Assembly (NCBI GenBank): GCA_023664485.1
Contig: JAMPFK010000007.1
Location: 43,742 to 107,741, forward strand
Reading direction: 5' to 3'
From: Bacteroides fragilis
Lineage (GTDB): Bacteria > Bacillota > Clostridia > Lachnospirales > Lachnospiraceae
DNA length: 64,000 bases
In this document: in pieces, positions 8,517 through 17,347 of the stretch
Layout of the letters: each line of letters begins with the position of its first letter
Position numbering within the stretch: position 1 is the first letter of the stretch
Notes under the pieces: model-generated
What the model was told of the DNA's origin: nothing
What the model saw: the letters and a program-made list of their open reading frames with translations, nothing else
Databases searched by the model: none
Made by a program: the position numbers and the translations under genes

Positions 8517-9050
8517 ATGTTCATAAATTTAACTGATGTATTGACATCCGAGGACAAAGTGCTTACAATGCAGGCGGAACCGGAGATAAGGGAGATCGCT
8601 GCAGGCGGAGAGGCATTTGAGATCCTTGAGAAGCAGCCGGTATGTTTGACGGTTACCAATATCGGAAAAGGCAGGGCCAAAGTGGAAGGACAGACGGAAA
8701 TCGTGCTTTCCATGCGCTGTGACAGATGTTTAAAACCTGTCGGAGAGCGGCTGGCGCTTCAATTCTCCAGAGAGGTCCACGCGCCGGATACTGCCCTGGC
8801 GCGGCAGGATGAGGAAGCGGATGACGACCAGAATTTCATGGAAGGTTATCAGTTAAATCTTGAGGAGCTGCTGAACAATGAAATCATCATTAACTGGCCG
8901 AGTAAGATCCTGTGCAGCGCGGATTGCAAAGGAATCTGTATGCAGTGCGGTAAGGACCTGAATACCGGAACGTGTGAATGCGATACATTTATTCCCGATC
9001 CCCGGATGGCAGTAATAAAGGATATCTTCAACGCGGATAAGGAGGTGTAA
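8517..9050 (+). CDS. yceD: YceD / DUF177 family protein
   Basis: DUF177 protein of 177 residues. In plants and bacteria the family is tied to 23S rRNA maturation, and the gene normally precedes rpmF, as here (2 bp gap). Metal-binding-like cysteines are visible: CDRCLKP mid-protein and CSADCKGICMQCGKDL near the C-terminus. The ATG follows TAGGAG and lies under a perfect sigma-A promoter. Confidence 0.9.
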   Translation: MFINLTDVLTSEDKVLTMQAEPEIREIAAGGEAFEILEKQPVCLTVTNIGKGRAKVEGQTEIVLSMRCDRCLKPVGERLALQFSREVHAPDTALARQDEEADDDQNFMEGYQLNLEELLNNEIIINWPSKILCSADCKGICMQCGKDLNTGTCECDTFIPDPRMAVIKDIFNADKEV

Positions 9051-9052
9051 CG

Positions 9053-9232
9053 ATGTCTATTTGTCCTAAGAACAAATCTTCCAAAGGAAGAAGAGATAGG
9101 AGAAGAGCAAACTGGAAAATGACTGCTCCTACATTGGTAAAGTGCAGTAAATGCGGCGCATTAATGGTTCCTCACAGAGTATGTAAGAAGTGTGGCACAT
9201 ACAACAAAAAAGAAATTATCGCAGTCGATTAA
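9053..9232 (+). CDS. rpmF: 50S ribosomal protein L32
   Basis: A 59-residue ribosomal protein starting MSICPKNKSSKGRRDRRRAN and carrying a zinc-ribbon pair, CSKCG and CKKCG. It starts 2 bp after the yceD stop, with the ribosome site GGAGGTG overlapping the end of yceD. The intact four-cysteine form is the zinc-dependent type of L32. A stem-loop terminator follows. Confidence 0.97.
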   Translation: MSICPKNKSSKGRRDRRRANWKMTAPTLVKCSKCGALMVPHRVCKKCGTYNKKEIIAVD

Positions 9233-9248
9233 TTGAAAAGGAATGTAG

Positions 9249-9295
9249 AGAAATCAAGAGGTTGTTTTCACAGAGAATCTCTTGATTTCTTTATT
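9249..9295 (+). terminator. Terminator after rpmF
   Basis: A perfect 12-bp inverted repeat (AGAAATCAAGAG at 9249-9260, its complement at 9279-9290) with an 18-nt loop, followed by a T-rich tail TTATTTC. It ends the yceD-rpmF unit. Confidence 0.8.
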
Positions 9296-9318
9296 TCAGG
9301 CAATTTTCCGCTAAAAAC

Positions 9319-9347
9319 TTGATTTTTACAGGACTGTCTAGTATATT
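9319..9347 (+). promoter_or_regulatory. Candidate promoter of plsX-acpP
   Basis: TTGATT (9319-9324), 17-bp spacer, TATATT (9342-9347). The -10 overlaps the left edge of the 109-bp palindromic repeat, so the repeat would be transcribed as the plsX leader. Confidence 0.55.
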
Positions 9348-9452
9348 ATAGTTAACGGCATTAGAAATTGCCTTTCCGGACTTGTAAAAGCTTACCTGTA
9401 TGGCTTTTGCAAGAGCCGGAAGGAGCAATTTGTTATGTCGTTTACTATAGTA
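9344..9452. repeat. 109-bp near-palindromic MITE-like repeat, copy A
   Basis: The sequence folds on itself over nearly its whole length: about 49 nt on each side of an 11-nt loop (around TTACCTGTATG), with matches such as CTTGTAAAAGC against GCTTTTGCAAG. A second copy, about 90% identical and inverted, is at 32523-32631. It lies between the rpmF terminator and plsX. No transposase is nearby. It is called MITE-like because of size, full-length inverted symmetry and dispersal; no target duplication could be defined confidently. Confidence 0.82.
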
Positions 9453-9492
9453 TAAGGTGTTCGCAGACCGGGGAAGGAGCAGGGGTAAGAAC

Positions 9493-10503
9493 ATGGAAGA
9501 ATTTGTGAAGGTAGCGGTAGACGCGATGGGCGGTGATAATGCGCCTGCGGAAATTGTAAAGGGCGCGGTGGAGGCCATTCAGGAGAGCAGGAAGGTCAAA
9601 GTCTATCTGGTCGGAAGCGAAGAGGCAGTAAAGAAAGAGCTTGCCGGATATCAGTACCCGGAAGAACAGCTTACGCTCGTTCCCGCGAGCGAGGTCATCG
9701 AGACCGCGGAGCCGCCGGTCATGGCGATCCGCAGGAAGAAGGATTCGTCGCTTGTAAAAGCGCTGTATCTTGTCAAAGACGGCACCTGCGACGCTTATGT
9801 GTCCGCCGGAAGCAGCGGAGCGACGCTGGTGGGCGGACAGGTTATCGTAGGGCGTATCAGGGGTGTGGAAAGGCCGCCGCTCGCTCCATTGATCCCAACG
9901 GAGAACGGGTGCGCGCTGTTAGTGGACTGCGGCGCGAATGTGGACGCAAGATCGTCTCATCTTGTGCAGTTTGCCAGGATGGGATCAATTTATATGGAAA
10001 ATATTATGGGCGTGAAAAATCCGAGAGTGGCCATCGTCAATATCGGAGCGGAAGAGGAGAAAGGCAATGCGCTCGTAAAGGAAACGTTTCCTCTTTTGAA
10101 AAACTGTCCCGATATCAATTTTGTCGGAAGCATTGAGGCAAGGGATATTCCGGCCGGGATGGCCGACGTCATCGTATGCGAGGCTTTTGTCGGGAACGTT
10201 ATCCTGAAATTATATGAAGGGGTCGGCGGTACCTTAATCAGGAAAGTAAAGGCCGGCATGATGACGTCTCTGCGGAGCAGGATCGGGGCGCTTCTCGTGA
10301 AGCCCGCTCTGAAGGAGACATTAAAGGATTTTGATTTAGAGCAGTACGGCGGCGCGCCGATGCTCGGTCTGAACGGGTTAGTCGTAAAAACGCATGGAAG
10401 CTCCAAATCCGTTGAAATTAAGAATTCTATTTTACAATGCGTTACTTTTAAGGAACAGAAAATCAACGAGAAAATCAGGGAGAAAATTACCGTACAGGAT
10501 TGA
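9493..10503 (+). CDS. plsX: Phosphate acyltransferase PlsX
   Basis: Makes acyl-phosphate from acyl-ACP for phosphatidic acid synthesis. The 336-residue product starts with the family signature VKVAVDAMGGDNAP and contains VSAGSSGATLVGG, LLVDCGANVDA and the final GLNGLVVKTHGSS. I chose ATG 9493, which follows GGAAGGAGCAGGGG; a GTG at 9457 in the same frame would add 12 unlikely residues from the repeat border. It is followed after 18 bp by acpP, the standard pairing. Confidence 0.95.
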   Translation: MEEFVKVAVDAMGGDNAPAEIVKGAVEAIQESRKVKVYLVGSEEAVKKELAGYQYPEEQLTLVPASEVIETAEPPVMAIRRKKDSSLVKALYLVKDGTCDAYVSAGSSGATLVGGQVIVGRIRGVERPPLAPLIPTENGCALLVDCGANVDARSSHLVQFARMGSIYMENIMGVKNPRVAIVNIGAEEEKGNALVKETFPLLKNCPDINFVGSIEARDIPAGMADVIVCEAFVGNVILKLYEGVGGTLIRKVKAGMMTSLRSRIGALLVKPALKETLKDFDLEQYGGAPMLGLNGLVVKTHGSSKSVEIKNSILQCVTFKEQKINEKIREKITVQD

Positions 10504-10521
10504 GAAAGGCTGGCTGGTCAT

Positions 10522-10761
10522 ATGGAATTTGCGAAGTTAAAGCAGGTCATTGCAAATGTTTTGAGCGTAGACCCGGAAGAAATCACGATGGAGACGACCT
10601 TTACGGAAGATTTGGGTGCGGATTCTCTGGATGTTTTTCAGATCGTCATGGGAATCGAGGAAGAATTTGATATAGAGATTCCGGCTGAAAAAGTGGAACA
10701 TATAGCGACGGTGGAAGAAGCGGTTCATTTAATCAAAAGCGCGATCAAAGCGGCAGAATAA
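10522..10761 (+). CDS. acpP: Acyl carrier protein
   Basis: A 79-residue ACP. The 4'-phosphopantetheine attachment serine lies in EDLGADSLDVF, the conserved DSL motif, followed by IEEEFDIEIPAE. It starts 18 bp after plsX and is closed by an immediate strong terminator, so plsX-acpP is a short operon feeding fatty acid and phospholipid synthesis. Confidence 0.96.
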   Translation: MEFAKLKQVIANVLSVDPEEITMETTFTEDLGADSLDVFQIVMGIEEEFDIEIPAEKVEHIATVEEAVHLIKSAIKAAE

Positions 10762-10764
10762 AAG

Positions 10765-10793
10765 AAAACCCCTTTCTGAGAAGGGGTTTTTTA
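10765..10793 (+). terminator. Terminator after acpP
   Basis: AAAACCCCTTTCTGAGAAGG forms a GC-rich stem with the following GGGTTTT and runs into TTTTTT, a textbook intrinsic terminator between acpP and rnc. Confidence 0.93.
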
Positions 10794-10808
10794 TGTATGG
10801 AGGGAGCA

Positions 10809-11495
10809 ATGCAGCACAGACCGTTAGAAGAACTGGAAAATAAAATCGGATATCAGTTTACAGATAAATTTCTGCTCCGGCAGGCGCTGACACACAGCTC
10901 CTTTGCCAATGAGCAGAAGATCAATAAGTATGAAGATTATGAACGTCTGGAATTTCTGGGAGACGCGGTATTGGAACTGGTATCCAGCGAGTTCCTTTTT
11001 CAGGAAAACAGGCAGATGGCGGAAGGGCAGCTGACCAGAACGAGGGCTTCCATCGTATGCGAGCAGGCGCTTGCGTACTGTGCGAGGGAGTTCGGGCTGG
11101 AAAGATATATTTTATTGGGAAAGGGAGAAGAGCGGACCGGCGGCAGAACGAAGGACTCCATTATTTCGGATGTCATGGAGGCGATTATCGGGGCAGTTTA
11201 TCTTGACAGCGGCATGCAGCAGGCGGCGGCCTTTATCCATCGGTTCATTCTTTCCGATCTGGAGCATAAAAAGCTGTTCTATGATGCGAAAACGATCCTG
11301 CAGGAGCTCGTGCAGCAGAAAAACCAGGGAAAGCTTCATTATCAGCTGCTTCGCGAGGAGGGGCCGGATCATGATAAGCTTTTTGTCGTAGAGGCCAGAA
11401 TTGACGACAGGAAAATCGGTGAAGGGGCAGGAAAAACAAAAAAAGCGGCGGAACAGCAGGCGGCTTATGAGGCGCTCGTTTCTCTGCGGGAATAA
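10809..11495 (+). CDS. rnc: Ribonuclease III
   Basis: Double-strand RNA endonuclease that processes rRNA precursors and structured mRNAs. The 228 residues contain the catalytic signature ERLEFLGDAVLELV, the second acidic site (DVMEAIIGAVYLDSG) and a C-terminal dsRNA-binding domain (LQELVQQKNQGKLHYQLL ... GAGKTKKAAEQQAA). ATG 10809 is preceded by GGAGGGAG; an in-frame ATG at 10797 overlaps that ribosome site and is less likely. It is followed by smc after 14 bp, a common Firmicute order. Confidence 0.95.
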   Translation: MQHRPLEELENKIGYQFTDKFLLRQALTHSSFANEQKINKYEDYERLEFLGDAVLELVSSEFLFQENRQMAEGQLTRTRASIVCEQALAYCAREFGLERYILLGKGEERTGGRTKDSIISDVMEAIIGAVYLDSGMQQAAAFIHRFILSDLEHKKLFYDAKTILQELVQQKNQGKLHYQLLREEGPDHDKLFVVEARIDDRKIGEGAGKTKKAAEQQAAYEALVSLRE

Positions 11496-11509
11496 CATGC
11501 GGGGTATTT

Positions 11510-14500
11510 ATGTATTTAAAAAGTATCGAAGTACAGGGTTTTAAATCTTTTGCGAATAAAATTACATTTAAATTCCACAACGGCATTACCGGAATTGTGG
11601 GGCCGAACGGCAGCGGAAAAAGCAATGTCGCGGATGCAGTCAGGTGGGTGCTGGGGGAGCAGCGCATCAGGCAGCTGCGGGGCGCTTCCATGCAGGACGT
11701 TATCTTTTCCGGTACGGAGATGCGCAAAGCGCTCGGTTCCGCTTATGTGGCGATTACGCTGGACAATGCGGATCATCAGCTTTCCATCGATTACGACGAG
11801 GTAACGGTATCCAGAAGGCTCTATCGTTCCGGCGAGAGCGAATATATGATCAACGGCACGATCTGCCGGCTGAAAGACGTCAACGAGCTTTTTTATGATA
11901 CGGGTATCGGCAAAGAGGGGTATTCCATCATCGGACAGGGCCAGATCGATAAGATCCTGAGCGGAAAGCCGGAGGAGCGCCGGGAACTCTTTGACGAAGC
12001 GGCGGGCATCGTGAAATTCAAGCGGAGAAAATATGCGGCCCAGAAAAAGCTGGAGGATGAGAAACAGAATCTTGTCCGCGTCAACGATATCCTGGCGGAG
12101 CTGGAAAAGCAGACCGGCCCTCTGGAGAAGCAGTCCGAGAAGGCGAGAGTCTATCTGAGGAAAAAAGAAGAGCTGAAAACGCTGGACGTCAATGTTTTTC
12201 TGGTGGAAAATATCAACATTAAAGAACAGCTGGATGCGGCCGGGGAAAAGCTGCAGATCGCAGGAGATGACCTGGCAGATACGACGCGGAAATATGAGCA
12301 TATTAAAGAAGAGTATGAGCAGATAGAGAGCCGCATCGAACAGTTAGACCGGGCAATCGAGCAGGCGCGGGCGACGCTGACGGATACGGGCGTCATGCGC
12401 TCCAAACTGGAGGGCGAGATGAACGTCCTGAAGGAGAGAATCCATTCGGTAGAGGGAAACGAGGAACATCTTTTGACCCGTATCAATACGATCGAGGCCT
12501 CCATAAGGGAGAAAAGCCGGGAAAAAGAAGGCATTTCCGAACAGAAAGCAAAGATCGATGAAAAGCTGAACGTATTGCAGCAGGCGCGGGAAGAGGCGGG
12601 AAGGCTGTTAGAGGATGTGCAGGGCCGGATCGAAGCCTTAAATAATCATATCGAAAGAGGAAAGAATACGATTATTGACGCTCTGAATAACAGGGCTACC
12701 ATTAAATCCAAGATGGGAAGCTTCGACACGATGCTGGAACAGATCCAGATTCGGAAAGCGGAGTTAAATTCCCGTCTGCTGCGGGCGAAATCGGACGAAG
12801 CCGCGCATACGGAAACGATTAAGAATCTCGAGGAGGAATTTGAACGGATCAATACCGGGATTCAGGAGCTTCGCGACAGGCAGGAGGTATCGGAGGAGAA
12901 GCTTTCGGGGATGCGGGAAGAGCTGGCAGGAAAAGACCAGAAGCTTCGCGATACGCAGGTCTTATATCATCAGGAGAAATCGAAGTTAGACGCGCTTTCC
13001 AATTTGACGGAACGCTATGAAGGCTACGGCGGCGCGGTCAAGGCCGTCATGGAACAGAAAGCGAAGAAAAGAGGAATCATCGGCGTCGTGGCGGATATCA
13101 TTCAGGCCGAGGCGAAGTATGAGACAGCGATTGAGACGGCGCTCGGCGGCAATATCCAGAATATCGTGACGGAAGACGAAGAGACGGCCAAGAGCATGAT
13201 CGCCTTTTTAAAGAGCAGCCGCGCGGGGCGCGCGACTTTCCTGCCGCTTACGAGCATCAGGAATCCGCAGGAATTTAAGAACACGGACGCATTGAAGGAA
13301 AAGGGTGTCATCGGCCTGGCGGACGAGCTGGTCAAAGTCGATAAAAGATACCGGGATGTGGCGAAATCCCTGCTCGGCAGGATCCTCGTCGTCGATAACA
13401 TCGACAATGCGGTGAAAATTGCCGGGAAGTTCCACCACAGCCTCCGTATGGTCACGATCGAAGGAGAACTGCTCGTTCCGGGCGGAGCCATCAGCGGCGG
13501 CGCGTTTAAGAATAACAGTAATCTGCTTGGGCGCCGGCGTGAAATGGAGGAACTGGAGAAAAAGATCAGACAGTATGTGATGGAGATCGACAGGCTTTTA
13601 GAGGATATTGAAGCCACCAAAGCGACGAGGAATAAGCTGCGCCTCGAAATAGAGGATATCAAAGGGCAGTTACAGCGGAAGTTCATCGAGCAGAATACGG
13701 CGAGGCTGAATGTCAGCCAGGCCAGAGAGCGGAAGAACGAAGCGGCGGAGGGTTCCGAGGAGCTGCAGACGGAAGAGACGGAGCTGGAAGCGCAGATCCG
13801 GGGGATTCAGGAGAATAAGAAAGCGATTCTCAAAGAGCTGGAAAATTCGGAGGCGCTTGAAAAAGATACGGAAGCCCGGATCGAAGGCTGGCAAAAGGAG
13901 CTGGAGGCGGAGCGGGCAGAAGAGTCGGCGCAGTCCGCCAGAGTTTCCGAGCAGGATGTGGAAGTCGAAAAGATCTTGCAGCAGGCTGAGTTCCACAGAC
14001 AGAATATCGGCCGCATTGCGGGAGAAATCGAACGCCATGAATCGGAACTGAAGGAGGTGCGGGAGAGCCTGCAGGCAGGCAGGGAAGATGTAGAACAGAA
14101 GCAGGAAAGCATCCTGGAAATCGAAAAGACGATTCTCGCCTCCCATACGACGCAGTCCGACACGGAGCGGGAGCTGAAAGAAAATATCGCCTCCAAAGAG
14201 GCGCTGTCGGCAAAACAGAAGAACTTTTTTAACGAGAGAGAAGAACTGGCAAAGCAGATGAATGCGCTCGATAAGGAAGTGTATCGTCTGAACAGCCAGA
14301 AAGAAAAGCTGGAAACTTCCATCGAGTCCCAGATCAATTATATGTGGGACGAATATGAGATCACCCTTTCGGATGCGGCCTCTATGCGGAATGAGGAAAT
14401 GGATGATCTGCCTGCGATGAAGAAGGATATTTCCAGATTAAAGGATGAAATCCGGAAACTGGGAGATGTTAATGTCAATGCCATCGAGGATTATAAGAAC

Positions 14501-15070
14501 CTGATGGAGCGGTATACATTCTTAAAGACCCAGCATGACGATCTGGTGGAAGCGGAGCAGACTCTGCTCGGCATCATCGAAGAGCTGGATACCTCCATGC
14601 GGAAGCAGTTCAATGAAAAGTTCGCGGAGATCAACCGGGAATTCGATAAGGTGTTCAGGGAGCTGTTCGGCGGCGGGAAGGGAACATTGGAGCTGATAGA
14701 GGATGAGGACGTGCTGGAGGCCGGCATCCGCATTATCGCGCAGCCGCCCGGAAAGAAGCTGGTCAATATGATGCAGATGTCCGGCGGGGAGAAATCGCTG
14801 ACTGCGATCTGTCTGCTGTTCGCCATCCAGAACCTGAAACCTTCGCCTTTCTGTCTGTTAGACGAGATCGAGGCGGCGTTGGATGAAAATAACGTAGGGC
14901 GTTTTGCGAAGTACCTGCATAAGCTGACGAAAAATACGCAGTTTATCGTCATCACGCACAGACGCGGGACGATGGAAAAAGCGGACAGGCTGTATGGCAT
15001 TACGATGGAGGAAAAGGGGATTTCAACGTTAGTCAGCGTAAATTTAATCGATAAGGAATTAGAGGATTGA
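11510..15070 (+). CDS. smc: Chromosome segregation protein SMC
   Basis: ATPase that organises and segregates the chromosome with ScpA/ScpB. The 1186-residue length is standard. Walker A is GPNGSGKSN near residue 35. Long coiled coils flank a hinge at about 515-650 (YEGYGGAVKAVM ... VPGGAISGG). The C-terminal head has the ABC signature MSGGEKSLTA and Walker B FCLLDEIEAALDE, then VITHRRGTME. It lies in rnc-smc-ftsY; its TGA stop overlaps the ftsY ATG by one base, implying coupled translation. Confidence 0.97.
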   Translation: MYLKSIEVQGFKSFANKITFKFHNGITGIVGPNGSGKSNVADAVRWVLGEQRIRQLRGASMQDVIFSGTEMRKALGSAYVAITLDNADHQLSIDYDEVTVSRRLYRSGESEYMINGTICRLKDVNELFYDTGIGKEGYSIIGQGQIDKILSGKPEERRELFDEAAGIVKFKRRKYAAQKKLEDEKQNLVRVNDILAELEKQTGPLEKQSEKARVYLRKKEELKTLDVNVFLVENINIKEQLDAAGEKLQIAGDDLADTTRKYEHIKEEYEQIESRIEQLDRAIEQARATLTDTGVMRSKLEGEMNVLKERIHSVEGNEEHLLTRINTIEASIREKSREKEGISEQKAKIDEKLNVLQQAREEAGRLLEDVQGRIEALNNHIERGKNTIIDALNNRATIKSKMGSFDTMLEQIQIRKAELNSRLLRAKSDEAAHTETIKNLEEEFERINTGIQELRDRQEVSEEKLSGMREELAGKDQKLRDTQVLYHQEKSKLDALSNLTERYEGYGGAVKAVMEQKAKKRGIIGVVADIIQAEAKYETAIETALGGNIQNIVTEDEETAKSMIAFLKSSRAGRATFLPLTSIRNPQEFKNTDALKEKGVIGLADELVKVDKRYRDVAKSLLGRILVVDNIDNAVKIAGKFHHSLRMVTIEGELLVPGGAISGGAFKNNSNLLGRRREMEELEKKIRQYVMEIDRLLEDIEATKATRNKLRLEIEDIKGQLQRKFIEQNTARLNVSQARERKNEAAEGSEELQTEETELEAQIRGIQENKKAILKELENSEALEKDTEARIEGWQKELEAERAEESAQSARVSEQDVEVEKILQQAEFHRQNIGRIAGEIERHESELKEVRESLQAGREDVEQKQESILEIEKTILASHTTQSDTERELKENIASKEALSAKQKNFFNEREELAKQMNALDKEVYRLNSQKEKLETSIESQINYMWDEYEITLSDAASMRNEEMDDLPAMKKDISRLKDEIRKLGDVNVNAIEDYKNLMERYTFLKTQHDDLVEAEQTLLGIIEELDTSMRKQFNEKFAEINREFDKVFRELFGGGKGTLELIEDEDVLEAGIRIIAQPPGKKLVNMMQMSGGEKSLTAICLLFAIQNLKPSPFCLLDEIEAALDENNVGRFAKYLHKLTKNTQFIVITHRRGTMEKADRLYGITMEEKGISTLVSVNLIDKELED

Positions 15071-16041
15071 TGAGTGAAGAGAAAAAAGGCTTTTTTGCCA
15101 GATTAAAAGAGGGATTGACAAAAACGAGGAATAATATCGTGCATGGAATCGATTCCGTGTTCAACGGTTTTTCCCATATCGACGAGGATTTCTATGAAGA
15201 ACTGGAAGAAATCCTGATCATGGGAGATATCGGCGTGGGAGCGACGGATGAGATCCTGACAAGGCTCCGGGAGCAGGTGAAGGAGAACCATATCAGGGAA
15301 CCCGCCGCCTGCAAAGATTTTCTGATTCAGAATATCAAAGAACAGATGCAGGTGGGCGAGACAGAATATGAGTTCGAGCACAGGCAGTCCATCGTGCTTG
15401 TCATCGGCGTCAACGGCGTCGGCAAGACGACTTCCATCGGGAAGCTGGCGGGCAAGCTGAAAGCGCAGAACCGAAAAGTTCTGCTGGCGGCGGCGGATAC
15501 TTTCCGGGCGGCGGCAGGAGAGCAGCTTACGGAGTGGGCGCATCGGGCGGGCGTCGATATCATCGGCGGAAAAGAAGGAGCCGACCCGGCCAGCGTCATC
15601 TACGACGCGGTAGCGGCGGCGAAGGCCCGGAATGTCGATGTGCTTTTGTGCGATACGGCGGGGCGTCTGCACAATAAAAAGAATCTGATGGAAGAATTAA
15701 AGAAGATCAACCGCATCATCGATAAGGAGTTTCCGGATGCCCATCGGGAAAACCTCGTCGTTCTGGACGGTACGACAGGACAGAATGCGCTGCAGCAGGC
15801 GCGGGAGTTCGGAGAAGCCGCGAATCTGACAGGGATCATTCTGACCAAAATGGACGGCACCGCCAAAGGCGGTATCGCGGTGGCAATCCAGTCCGAATTG
15901 AAGATTCCTGTGAAATATATCGGCGTTGGAGAGCGTATCGAGGATCTGCAGAAGTTCGACGCGGAACAGTTCGTCAATGCGTTATTCGACGTGAAGACAG
16001 GGGAGGAACAGGAAAATGGAACTGACGTTGGAGAAATTTGA
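15070..16041 (+). CDS. ftsY: Signal recognition particle receptor FtsY
   Basis: SRP-receptor GTPase that docks ribosome-nascent chains at the membrane. The 323-residue product has a short acidic N-domain and a complete G-domain: GVNGVGKTTSIGKLA, DTFRAAAGEQL, DTAGR, TKMDGTAKGG and GVGERIEDLQKFD. ATG 15070 overlaps the smc stop. The usual next genes in many Firmicutes (ylxM-ffh) are missing; instead a threonine ammonia-lyase gene begins inside the ftsY 3' end. Confidence 0.96.
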   Translation: MSEEKKGFFARLKEGLTKTRNNIVHGIDSVFNGFSHIDEDFYEELEEILIMGDIGVGATDEILTRLREQVKENHIREPAACKDFLIQNIKEQMQVGETEYEFEHRQSIVLVIGVNGVGKTTSIGKLAGKLKAQNRKVLLAAADTFRAAAGEQLTEWAHRAGVDIIGGKEGADPASVIYDAVAAAKARNVDVLLCDTAGRLHNKKNLMEELKKINRIIDKEFPDAHRENLVVLDGTTGQNALQQAREFGEAANLTGIILTKMDGTAKGGIAVAIQSELKIPVKYIGVGERIEDLQKFDAEQFVNALFDVKTGEEQENGTDVGEI

Positions 16042-17230
16042 GGAAGCGTGCGAGGTCGTAAAGAAGGTCACGACGGAGACCAAGCTGGTCTACAGCGATT
16101 ATTTCAGCGCTCAGACCGGAAACAAAGTATATCTGAAACCGGAAAATATGCAGTTCACAGGCGCCTATAAGCTGCGGGGCGCTTATTATAAAATGAGCAC
16201 GCTTTCGGAAGAAGAAAGGCAGAGGGGGCTGATCACGGCTTCCGCGGGAAATCATGCGCAGGGCGTCGCCTATGCGGCGAAATGCTATAACGTGAAAGCG
16301 ACGATCGTGATGCCGACGACGACGCCGCTTATTAAGGTCAACCGGACGAAAGGATACGGTGCGGAAGTCATTTTATATGGCGACGTTTATGACGAGGCAT
16401 GCGCTCATGCATACCGGCTCGCGGAGGAAAAGGGCTATACCTTCGTACATCCCTTTGACGACCTGGCTGTGGCGACAGGGCAGGGCACGATCGCGATGGA
16501 GATCATCAAGGAGCTTCCGCTGGTGGATTATATCCTCGTGCCGATCGGCGGCGGCGGGCTGGCGACGGGAGTTTCCACCCTTGCCAGACTGTTAAATCCG
16601 AAGATTCAGGTCATCGGCGTGGAACCGGCGGGCGCGAACTGTATGCAGGCGTCTCTGAAAGCCGGAAAGGTTATGACCCTGGAGAACGTCAATACGATTG
16701 CCGACGGTACGGCCGTAAAAACGCCGGGGACGACGATTTTCCCGTATATCAGCAGGAACCTTGACGATATCGTTACGGTGGAGGATGAAGAGCTGGTCGT
16801 AGCATTTCTGGATATGGTCGAGAACCATAAGATGATCGTGGAAAACTCCGGCCTGCTGACCGTAGCCGCCCTGAAACATCTGAATGTCCGGAATAAGAAA
16901 ATTGTTTCGATATTAAGCGGCGGCAATATGGACGTGATCACGATGTCCTCCGTCGTACAGCAGGGACTCGTGCTGCGTGACAGGATCTTTTCCGTATCGG
17001 TGCTTCTGCCCGATAAGCCGGGCGAGTTATCGCGGGTCGCCGATGTTATCGCGAAACAGAACGGAAACGTCATCAAGCTGGAGCATAACCAGTTCGTGTC
17101 CATCAACAGGAATGCGGCTGTTGAGCTCCGCATTACGATGGAAGCATACGGCACCGAACATAAGAACCAGATTATTCAGGCGCTTGAAGAAAGCGGTTAC
17201 AAGCCCAGGGTTGTGCGCGCGAGTATTTAA
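16016..17230 (+). CDS. ilvA: Threonine ammonia-lyase (TdcB/IlvA type, with ACT domain)
   Basis: PLP enzyme that deaminates threonine to 2-oxobutanoate. The 404 residues comprise a catalytic fold II domain (PLP lysine in FTGAYKLRGAYYK; ASAGNHAQGVA; glycine loop GGGGLATG) and a single C-terminal ACT domain (about 328-404, SVLLPDKPGELSRVADVI). One ACT domain and the short length fit TdcB-type or short IlvA enzymes; catabolic versus biosynthetic role cannot be decided here. The ATG follows GGGAGGAACAGG inside ftsY, overlapping it by 26 bp, so translation is probably coupled. Confidence 0.93.
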   Translation: MELTLEKFEEACEVVKKVTTETKLVYSDYFSAQTGNKVYLKPENMQFTGAYKLRGAYYKMSTLSEEERQRGLITASAGNHAQGVAYAAKCYNVKATIVMPTTTPLIKVNRTKGYGAEVILYGDVYDEACAHAYRLAEEKGYTFVHPFDDLAVATGQGTIAMEIIKELPLVDYILVPIGGGGLATGVSTLARLLNPKIQVIGVEPAGANCMQASLKAGKVMTLENVNTIADGTAVKTPGTTIFPYISRNLDDIVTVEDEELVVAFLDMVENHKMIVENSGLLTVAALKHLNVRNKKIVSILSGGNMDVITMSSVVQQGLVLRDRIFSVSVLLPDKPGELSRVADVIAKQNGNVIKLEHNQFVSINRNAAVELRITMEAYGTEHKNQIIQALEESGYKPRVVRASI

Positions 17231-17347
17231 AGGGGCGGACGAAGAACGGAAAATTCCAGCCTGTTGAGAAGGATGCCGGAATAGGACAGCGAACAGGGCA
17301 TATACTATCTTTCATGGAAAACGCGCTATATCCGCAGGGAAGGAGGC

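Noticed and set aside
9291..9578. Minus-strand 95-residue frame that shares about 35 residues with a plus-strand frame at 32493-32693
   Set aside because: The shared peptide arises because both frames run through copies of the 109-bp palindromic repeat; flanks differ and ribosome sites are lacking.
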